This document shows positions 1-4,963 of a stretch of 6,251 nt of DNA, piece by piece. The notes beneath the pieces are model-generated. The model saw only the letters and a list, made by a program, of their open reading frames with translations, made no database searches and had not been told where the DNA came from. The position numbers and the translations under genes are program-made. Origin of the DNA: an uncultured Gemmatimonadota bacterium (GTDB lineage: Bacteria > Gemmatimonadota > Gemmatimonadetes > Gemmatimonadales > GWC2-71-9); the NCBI GenBank assembly GCA_913009915.1, contig CAJVYZ010000185.1, positions 1 to 6,251 on the forward strand, given 5' to 3'. The first letter of the stretch is position 1. Each line of letters begins with the position of its first letter.

Positions 1-89
1 AGAGAGAAAGAAAAGAAAGGAAAAGAAGAAAGAGAGAGAAAAAGAAAGGAAGAGAGAAGAAGAGAAAAAGAAGAGGGTGTTTTTTTTTT
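1..89. other. Non-genomic low-complexity tract at contig end (sequencing noise)
   Basis: Positions 1-77 contain only A and G with no regular period, followed by a T10 run at 80-89 that abuts the Illumina adapter. Read on the minus strand, the order is insert, adapter, ten A residues, then noisy pyrimidines. That is the usual output when an Illumina read runs through a short insert and past the end of the adapter. I see no coding, repeat or regulatory meaning here, and the tract should be trimmed. Confidence 0.93.
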
Positions 90-147
90 AATGATACGGC
101 GACCACCGAGATCTACACTCTTTCCCTACACGACGCTCTTCCGATCT
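90..147. other. Illumina TruSeq universal / P5 adapter (contaminant)
   Basis: These 58 bases match, by recall, the full TruSeq universal adapter with P5. The segment begins AATGATACGGCGACCACC and ends GCTCTTCCGATCT. It joins genomic sequence directly at 148 and low-quality sequence directly at 89. Its reverse complement, beginning AGATCGGAAGAGC, is what a second read would produce after reading off the end of a short fragment. It is a library artefact and marks the true end of the biological contig at position 148. Confidence 0.98.
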
Positions 148-765
148 CACGATTTCACCGCCCGGGGGGTCGGGCGTGTCGCTATCGATGCCGGCCAGCT
201 CCATGGCCCTGGCGTTGGCCAGGACCGCGTGCCCGCTGGCGTGACCCAACACCACCGGGTTGTTGGGTGAGATCCGGCTCAACGCGTGGTGGGTCGGCAC
301 TCCCTCCACCGTTCCCGCCGGCACCTCGCTCCACTTCTCCTGGTGCCAGCCGCGGCCCTGGATCCACACGTCGGCGGCGATGTCTCCGGCGGCGAACGCC
401 ACCATGTCGACCATGTCCTGCCAGGTGCCGGCCTGGTCCAGCGGTAGGATCATCTTGGCCCGGCCCAGACTGAGGAAATGCCCGTGGGCTTCGACGAACC
501 CGGGAATGGCCAACCGCCCGGCCAGATCGATCACCTCGGTGGACGGGCCGACGTACCGGGCGATGTCGCGGTCGCTGCCGACGGCGACGATGGTGTCATC
601 GGTAATGGCGATCGCTTCGGCGTGGGGCGCCGCCCGGTCGACGGTGATCAGCGTCCCGTTCATGAGGACCAGGTCGGCGGGGTCCACCTCGGGGCCACAT
701 GCCGCGAGGGCTCCGACCAGGCTGGTCCACAACACGGCGTGACGGCGCACGCTAGAGAGTTTCAC
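148..765 (-). CDS. YtcJ-like amidohydrolase lipoprotein, 3'-truncated by artefact
   Basis: This is the N-terminal part (206 genuine residues) of a metal-dependent amidohydrolase of the YtcJ / Amidohydro_3 type, whose members hydrolyse C-N bonds in cyclic or amide substrates. The substrate here is unknown. The start of the metal-binding domain shows as IPGFVEAHGHF, with the HxH pair at residues 94 and 96, followed by GRGWHQEKW (about 138-145), typical of YtcJ proteins. Residues 1-23 form a lipoprotein signal: basic MKLSSVRRH, a hydrophobic stretch, then lipobox LAAC with Cys23, so the protein is probably membrane-anchored in the periplasm. I chose the GTG start at 765, which gives a standard signal peptide about 12 nt after AAGGGG. 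TTG at 786 or 768 and GTG at 774 are also in frame. Family members are usually about 550-600 residues, so most of the domain is missing. After Val206 the reading frame runs into the adapter and gains a false tail, so the truncation is technical, not a mutation. Confidence 0.88.
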
Positions 766-794
766 CAATGTCACACACCCCTTCAAACTCAGGT

Positions 795-812
795 CGTCAG
801 CGTACGCTCACG
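795..812. promoter_or_regulatory. Imperfect palindrome, possible operator of the amidohydrolase gene
   Basis: The sequence CGTCAGCGTACGCTCACG is an 18-nt inverted repeat with a perfect 10-bp core (AGCGTACGCT, 799-808), one C/C mismatch on each side, and a further 3 bp of matching arms. It lies about 30 nt upstream of the amidohydrolase start and overlaps the transcription start predicted from the putative promoter at 817-844. That is where a dimeric repressor would bind, but no regulator is visible in the window and the palindrome could be chance. Confidence 0.3.
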
Positions 813-816
813 GGTA

Positions 817-844
817 AATATGTGCCACCCGCCACCAGCCACAA
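817..844 (-). promoter_or_regulatory. Putative sigma70-like promoter for the amidohydrolase gene
   Basis: On the minus strand, TTGTGG (839-844) and CATATT (817-822) are separated by 16 bp, resembling -35 and -10 boxes with about 3/6 and 4/6 consensus matches. The predicted transcription start is near 810. The -35 box lies just past the stop codon of the permease remnant. The match is weak, and the organism's promoter consensus is unknown. Confidence 0.28.
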
Positions 845-845
845 G

Positions 846-987
846 CTACCTCCCCCGCAACTGCTCCGACACCGTGAAGAACATCTTGCAGTACCACAGC
901 GGCACCAGCATCCCCGTCACCTTCACCGTCCTCACCTCGAAGCATGCCGTCGTGATGTGCCGGCGTGCCCGCGCCGTCAGTATGTTA
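846..987 (-). pseudogene. Decayed 3' fragment of a fetB-like permease gene
   Basis: Read on the minus strand, this stretch encodes the last residues of a FetB/YbbM-type permease, ending in a TAG at 846-848. The core TGMLVPLWYCKMFFTVSEQL aligns without gaps to TGTLVPLWYRNTFFTPAEQL of the intact fetB in this window, with 14 of 20 residues identical. At DNA level, 861-930 matches 1892-1961 at 56 of 70 positions by hand count, and similarity fades beyond about 960. The frame has no start codon in a sensible place and is closed upstream by a TGA at 1005-1007. Most differences change the amino acid (for example Arg to Cys, Asn to Lys, Thr to Met), as expected for a relic without selection. The rest of the gene is absent. 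It may be a leftover of a partial duplication, or a fragment of a related permease from elsewhere. I see nothing else in the remaining bases between 787 and 1125. Confidence 0.72.
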
Positions 988-1125
988 CAGGGGAGGGTCC
1001 AGTGTCACCGGACAAGTGATATCTTCATACCACAACCGGCCGATACGAGGCGATGCCCCAGGAAACGCGGTTGCTCTGGACTCGCGTTGCGGTTGGTCCA
1101 CCGTCTCGATAGCGCTCCGCGCCTC

Positions 1126-1131
1126 AGGAGG
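1126..1131 (+). promoter_or_regulatory. Strong Shine-Dalgarno site fixing the sulfotransferase start
   Basis: A perfect AGGAGG lies 9 nt before the ATG at 1141. The same frame is open back to 478, through the antisense of the amidohydrolase gene and the permease remnant. This site, and the fact that sulfotransferase homology begins just after 1141, show that translation starts at 1141. Confidence 0.85.
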
Positions 1132-1140
1132 CTCTCCCGC

Positions 1141-1809
1141 ATGGCATTATTCCGCACCCAGTTGGCATTTGTGCGAACGCTCGCCAAATTCCGCTGGTCC
1201 CCGCTCTACATGTCTGCGGGGATGCGGCGATCAGGTTCCACGCTCCTGTTCAACATCCTCCGTGAGCTCCTCACGATCAAGTACGGTGCCCGCCTGGTGT
1301 CGGGATGGATCGATGATCTGAGACAGTTGCCAACCGGACCTGCCTACCTCATCAAGACGCATCACCTGGATTTGTTAAGGCTCCGGGCGAGCGCCATTTT
1401 CTATACTTTTCGAGATATCCGCATCGCGTTGGTTAGCGACGCTCGGCGATTCGATGAACGTCCTTCCCTCGAACGCGTCGACGAATGGATTGGGCAGTAC
1501 ACGCTCGCCAAACAGCACGCGACCCTCTGCCTCAAGTACGAGGACCTCGTTGCCTCCCCTGTAGAGGCGGTCTCCTCAATAGCCGGGGCGTTGGCCATCG
1601 ATGTCGAGCCGGAAGCTGTTTGGGCCAGCGCGGCGAACCTGGAATCCCCAGCGTCAGGCAACTACTCGAAGACGACCCTGCTCCATCCCCAGCACCGGAC
1701 CGGGACGGGAGATCAAGACTGGCGCGAGTTTCTGGATCCGGAATTGATCCGTCAGATCAACGAACAATACGACTGGTGGTTTCAGGAGTGTGGTTACCCC
1801 GGAGAGTAA
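1141..1809 (+). CDS. Sulfotransferase family protein
   Basis: This is a 222-residue protein of the PAPS-dependent sulfotransferase fold (Sulfotransfer_1/3 type), which moves a sulfuryl group from PAPS to an acceptor hydroxyl or amine. The N-terminal PSB loop is GMRRSGSTL (residues 27-35), binding the 5'-phosphosulfate. The 3'-phosphate motif is FRDIRIALVSDARRF, where Arg91 and Ser99 keep the classical spacing of eight. LKYEDLVASP (131-140) is the usual strand-helix motif, and GDQDWREFLDPE (190-201) resembles the C-terminal GDW...L.PE segment. KTHH (72-75) may supply the catalytic His. There is no signal peptide or membrane segment, so the protein should be cytosolic. It is at the short end for the family but appears complete. 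Its acceptor is not predictable: no PAPS-synthesis, glycan or lipid genes are adjacent apart from a GT-C-like protein 1.8 kb away. Its DNA is less GC-rich than fetB (for example 32/60 at 1381-1440 against 44/60 at 2161-2220), which could mean recent acquisition. It converges on fetB. Confidence 0.87.
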   Translation: MALFRTQLAFVRTLAKFRWSPLYMSAGMRRSGSTLLFNILRELLTIKYGARLVSGWIDDLRQLPTGPAYLIKTHHLDLLRLRASAIFYTFRDIRIALVSDARRFDERPSLERVDEWIGQYTLAKQHATLCLKYEDLVASPVEAVSSIAGALAIDVEPEAVWASAANLESPASGNYSKTTLLHPQHRTGTGDQDWREFLDPELIRQINEQYDWWFQECGYPGE

Positions 1810-1814
1810 TCCGC

Positions 1815-1832
1815 AAGCGGCCCGTGCCGCTT
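1815..1832. terminator. Hairpin between convergent sulfotransferase and fetB genes
   Basis: AAGCGGC-ccgt-GCCGCTT is a perfect 7-bp stem with a 4-nt loop, beginning 5 nt after the sulfotransferase stop codon. It lies in the 58-bp gap facing the end of fetB, so it could serve both strands. A second weaker stem, CCTGG...CCAGG (1833-1851), follows at once. No clear U tract follows on either strand, so a classical intrinsic terminator is not proven. Confidence 0.5.
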
Positions 1833-1867
1833 CCTGGACTTCGCCGCCAGGCTAGCTGGTCGAGTTC

Positions 1868-2647
1868 TCAGCCCGTCTCCGGCACCTTGAGTTGCTCCGC
1901 GGGCGTGAAGAACGTGTTCCGATACCACAGCGGCACCAGCGTCCCCGTCACTGTCACCGCCGCCATCAACATGAACATCACCACGATCTGATAGCGCACC
2001 GCCGAGAGCGGCGACGCACCGGCAATGATCTGGCCGGTCATCATGCCGGGCAGCGCCACGATCCCCACCACCATCAGGCTGTTGACCATGGGGATCATCG
2101 ACGCCCTAGTGGCCCGGCGCACCGCGTCCTCGGTGGCGCGGGCCGGGCTGGCGCCGAGCGCCAGGTAGGCCTCCACCTCGGCCCGGCGCGCGTCCATCTC
2201 ACCGGCCAGACGTTCTGCGGCCAGGCTGGCCGAGTTCATGGCGTTGCCGATGATCATGCCGAACAAGGGTATCAGGTAGCGCGGGTCGTACCACGGGTCG
2301 GCGCGGACCACCAAGCTGCCGACGTAGACCAGCGTGAGCCCCGACCCGAGCAACATTGCCAGACCGAGGATGCCGTACAATTGGCGAGTGGGCCGGTCTT
2401 GCCGGCCTCCTGCCGTCCAGGCGGCCACGGCCAACATTATCAGCAACGCGGCCACCACCAGGTACCAGCGGTCGAGCGCAAAGATGTACACCAGGACGTA
2501 GCCTACCAGTACCAGTTGCACCACCGTCCGCACGGCGCCGATCGCCAGATCCCTGGTGAGGCCGATCCGTTGCCGGTAGGAGAGACCAATGGCAATCAGG
2601 ATCAGCCCCGCCGCCAGGGTCAGGTCGAGCAGGGAGAGATCTATCAT
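1868..2647 (-). CDS. fetB: FetB-type ABC transporter permease (YbbM/UPF0014 family)
   Basis: This is the integral membrane subunit of a FetAB-type ABC transporter. In E. coli FetAB exports iron and protects against oxidative stress, and plant relatives (STAR2/ALS3) act in aluminium tolerance. The substrate here is inferred from the family. With the ATG at 2647 the protein has 259 residues, near the length I recall for E. coli FetB. About seven hydrophobic segments are visible (roughly 7-23, 38-56, 62-77, 90-114, 124-143, 194-211 and 219-242). Family motifs are AVRTVVQLVLVGYVL, IPLFGMIIGNAM, the cytoplasmic EAYLALGASPARAT loop that should contact the ATPase, IPMVNS, and VALPGMMTGQIIAGASPLSAVRYQI. 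A GTG at 2689 is also in frame and would add 14 residues, placing the start 2 nt after the fetA stop for tight coupling. I prefer 2647 because the family begins there, but neither start has a strong ribosome site. It is co-transcribed with fetA upstream. A damaged copy of its 3' end lies at 846-987. Confidence 0.92.
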   Translation of the reverse strand: MIDLSLLDLTLAAGLILIAIGLSYRQRIGLTRDLAIGAVRTVVQLVLVGYVLVYIFALDRWYLVVAALLIMLAVAAWTAGGRQDRPTRQLYGILGLAMLLGSGLTLVYVGSLVVRADPWYDPRYLIPLFGMIIGNAMNSASLAAERLAGEMDARRAEVEAYLALGASPARATEDAVRRATRASMIPMVNSLMVVGIVALPGMMTGQIIAGASPLSAVRYQIVVMFMLMAAVTVTGTLVPLWYRNTFFTPAEQLKVPETG

Positions 2648-2691
2648 GGAGCTCTGCAGCGGGTTGCCGCTCTGCCACAGGCGGTACACGG

Positions 2692-3423
2692 TCAGCCTAC
2701 CCTGCTAAGGAAGGCGCGGAGCCGTGGGTGCGACGACTCGAACAGCTGAGTTGCCGGGCCCGCTTCCACCACTTTGCCCTTGTCCAACATCACTGCGTGG
2801 CCGGCAAGTTCCTTGGCCTCGGCGATCCGGTGCGAGGCCATGACCACCGTGAGGCCACGCTGCGAACTCAGGCAGGCGATGGTCTGCCCGATGGTGGCGG
2901 CCGTCTCCGGGTCGAGGGAGGCGGTGGGCTCGTCCATCAGCAGCGTTTCGGGGCCGGTCATCAGGGCACGCGCTATGGTGACTCGCTGCAATTGGCCCCC
3001 CGAGAGACGGTCGGCCGGGCGATCGAGGAGTTCGTCATCGATGTCTGCCAGCCGAGCACTACTGCCGATTCGATCGTCGATCTTGTCTGCCGGAACCTCG
3101 GCAATGGATGCCGCCAAGGCCAAGTTGTCACGGACGGTGCCGGGAAACGCCACCGGAGTCTGGAAGACGAAGCCGACCCGGCGCCTGAGGGTACGCACGG
3201 GAATGTCGTTGATCCGTTGGCCGCGGTAACGGATCTTGCCGGCGGTGGGATCGTCGAGTCGATTGAGCAGTCTTAGGAGCGCGCTCTTCCCCGCACCGGA
3301 CGGGCCGATCAGGACCGTGATTTGCCCCTGAGGAACGCTCAGGCTGATCCCATCGAGCGCCCTGGTGCCGGCCTTGACCTGTTCAACTTGTTGGAGAGTG
3401 AACGCCGGCGACGCATTATCCAT
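2692..3423 (-). CDS. fetA: FetA-type ABC transporter ATP-binding protein
   Basis: This is the 243-residue ATPase subunit that powers the permease encoded directly downstream. All nucleotide-binding motifs are intact and in order: Walker A GPSGAGKS (40-47), Q-loop Gln88 in FVFQTP, signature LSGGQ (140-144), Walker B LLMDE with Glu165, D-loop SLD (169-171) and H-loop His198 in MASH. The size and the pairing with a UPF0014/FetB permease identify it as FetA (YbbL) rather than a phosphate or amino acid importer ATPase, which the short domain otherwise resembles. No substrate-binding protein gene is nearby, which fits an exporter. The ATG at 3423 is supported by GAGGAG (3432-3437) eight bases upstream. 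The gene is first in a two-gene operon and has a promoter-like sequence about 30 bp before the start. It should act at the cytoplasmic face of the inner membrane. Confidence 0.93.
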   Translation of the reverse strand: MDNASPAFTLQQVEQVKAGTRALDGISLSVPQGQITVLIGPSGAGKSALLRLLNRLDDPTAGKIRYRGQRINDIPVRTLRRRVGFVFQTPVAFPGTVRDNLALAASIAEVPADKIDDRIGSSARLADIDDELLDRPADRLSGGQLQRVTIARALMTGPETLLMDEPTASLDPETAATIGQTIACLSSQRGLTVVMASHRIAEAKELAGHAVMLDKGKVVEAGPATQLFESSHPRLRAFLSRVG

Positions 3424-3455
3424 GTAGCACGCTCCTCAGATCCACGGTGCTTCCA

Positions 3456-3483
3456 AGTATACGACATCTCCACGGATTGCCGA
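3456..3483 (-). promoter_or_regulatory. Putative sigma70-like promoter of the fetAB operon
   Basis: On the minus strand, TATACT (3456-3461, 5/6 to consensus) is preceded after 16 bp by TCGGCA (3478-3483, 4/6). Transcription would start near 3449, leaving a leader of about 25 nt that carries the fetA GAGGAG ribosome site. The only other gene start in this 175-bp divergent gap faces the opposite way. I could not see a Fur- or MntR-like box. Confidence 0.5.
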
Positions 3484-3598
3484 TGATTCGATTCAGCGCA
3501 ATGAAACTACCGGAGTCGCTGGTTCTGGCGACGCCGCACACGGTACTGTATTGTTGTGCTCGGATCGCCCATGCCAAACTTTCCCGTACGGCGTTTTC

Positions 3599-4945
3599 AT
3601 GACATACGAAACGACCGATCCTCCATTCCAGGACAGCTCCTGGCTCGTCCACGCCGAACGCAGCCTGATAGTCCTGGGCATGCTGGTGCTGTTCTTCTAC
3701 GCCGGGACGCCCGCCTCGGATGGCTTGGCACGGTACCAGGCGCTAGACCAGCTACTCCACGGTCGAGGCTTCAGCGACACCCCCTACTCGATGATCGGGC
3801 CGATCTTCGCCACCCCCCTGTGGTACCTCGGCGAACTCACCGGGTCAACGGAATGGTGGGTGGGGAAGTTCAATTCGATAGTGTTCATGATCGGCATGCT
3901 GTGGTTCTGGCGAACACTAAAGCCGCACGTGTCAGCATCTTTCATCCGCAAATTTGTTCTACTCCTCATAGCCGCTTCGATGTTTGGTCGGCCGGCGACC
4001 GGTTTCTTCGGGGAAATGTTCACCACCATCATGGTGGGCGGCGGCATCATGGCACTCGCCTTCCGCCCTTCGGTCCTTGCCTGGGCGGCGATCATTCTGG
4101 GCGTGCAGAACAGCCCGGCGACCTTCATCGGACTGGCCTTGTTCGCCTTGTTCTATGCGCATCACCATCGGCGGGCACGATACCTCCTCGCCCCTGTTGT
4201 CAGCGTGTTCTTCCTGTTGGCAGAGAACTGGCTCCGGCGTGGTTCCCCCTTCGTGTCCGGGTATGAGGGCGTGGGGGGCGGCGAGTATTTGATGGCACCG
4301 TTCTCGGGACTCCCCGGGTTCAGCTACCCCTTCGTTCTTGGAGTTCTCGGAATCTTCCTGTCATTTGGGAAGGGCCTCTTGTTTTTCGCGCCGGGGCTGT
4401 TTCTTCCCGTGCGCCGGCGACTCGAGTCTTTCGACCCTGCCTTGACCCTGGTGTATACCTCGTGGCTGGTATTCCTCGGGGGGCTCGTGCTGGTGTACAG
4501 CAAGTGGTGGGCTTGGCCCGGCGATTGGTACTGGGGACCGAGGTTCTTCCTGATCGCCTCGCTGATATCATGCTTCGTCGTCGCCGTGCACCTGGTTCGA
4601 CCGTCCACCAAAGTGGTGGTCAACCTGATCGTCCTGCTGGTGCTGGCACTGTCCCTGTGGGTCGGTCTCAACGGGCTGATATTCGACAACGTGGGGCTGC
4701 TGGAAGTGTGCGCAGCCAATGAATACCGCTTAGCCTGGGCCTGCATGTTCGTGCCCGAGTACAGCGTGTTGGTCCACCCGTTCATCGAGCCGCGATCGTT
4801 GAGACCACAGGAACTGGCGGTATCCGCCTACCTGGCCGCAACCGCGGCAGTCCTGGTTGCACCGCAATTGGCCCTCACCGGGCGTCAGCTAACCAGCCGG
4901 CTGCGCGACGGGTTCGACGACGTGCGAAAGGGCTGGAAGTTCTGA
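3599..4945 (+). CDS. Polytopic membrane protein, putative GT-C-fold glycosyltransferase
   Basis: This is a 448-residue inner-membrane protein with many hydrophobic helices, starting at about residue 22. Several features resemble bacterial GT-C enzymes, which transfer sugars from polyprenyl-phosphate donors at the outer face of the membrane. After the first helix comes an acidic motif, SDGLARYQALDQLL, with Asp41 in the position of the usual catalytic D. It is followed by PYSMIGPIFATPLWYLGEL, which resembles the loop leading to the next helix. GE in FFGEMFTT (138-139) may be the second acidic site. GKGLLFFAPGLFLPV (257-271) and KWWAWPGDWYWGPRFF (302-317) match the GxGLL..P and W..G....GPR patterns common in such proteins. 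I recognise no named member, so substrate and acceptor are unknown. The ATG at 3599 has no good ribosome site, and the frame is open back to a TTG at 3551, so the start is uncertain. It diverges from fetA and ends 18 bp from the convergent peptidase gene. Confidence 0.68.
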   Translation: MTYETTDPPFQDSSWLVHAERSLIVLGMLVLFFYAGTPASDGLARYQALDQLLHGRGFSDTPYSMIGPIFATPLWYLGELTGSTEWWVGKFNSIVFMIGMLWFWRTLKPHVSASFIRKFVLLLIAASMFGRPATGFFGEMFTTIMVGGGIMALAFRPSVLAWAAIILGVQNSPATFIGLALFALFYAHHHRRARYLLAPVVSVFFLLAENWLRRGSPFVSGYEGVGGGEYLMAPFSGLPGFSYPFVLGVLGIFLSFGKGLLFFAPGLFLPVRRRLESFDPALTLVYTSWLVFLGGLVLVYSKWWAWPGDWYWGPRFFLIASLISCFVVAVHLVRPSTKVVVNLIVLLVLALSLWVGLNGLIFDNVGLLEVCAANEYRLAWACMFVPEYSVLVHPFIEPRSLRPQELAVSAYLAATAAVLVAPQLALTGRQLTSRLRDGFDDVRKGWKF

Positions 4946-4963
4946 CGGGAACTCCGGAAAGCC

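Noticed and set aside
1..79. Purine tract as a microsatellite, triplex former or regulatory element
   Set aside because: It is attached to the genome only through an Illumina adapter and has no fixed repeat unit.
260..742. Plus-strand open frame opposite the amidohydrolase
   Set aside because: No start signal and no domain. The minus strand has a lipobox and an HxH motif in the same region.
981..1025. Possible promoter boxes (TATGTT, TATCTT) upstream of the sulfotransferase
   Set aside because: Neither has a reasonable -35 partner at normal spacing.
478..1140. In-frame 5' extension of the sulfotransferase giving a 443-residue protein
   Set aside because: The extension is antisense to the amidohydrolase and runs through the permease relic, shows no sulfotransferase features, and the AGGAGG/ATG at 1126-1141 gives a clean start.
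1892..2749. Long plus-strand open frame opposite fetB
   Set aside because: It is rich in His, Arg, Gln and Gly with no domain or membrane character, and is a GC-driven shadow of a clear permease gene.
2728..3276. Plus-strand open frame opposite fetA
   Set aside because: It overlaps a fully motif-supported ATPase gene and has no recognisable motif or ribosome site.
4946..4963. Possible terminator between the convergent membrane protein and M28 genes
   Set aside because: Only a 3-bp GGG/CCC pairing plus a short TCCGGA palindrome is visible, and there is no U tract; too weak to report.
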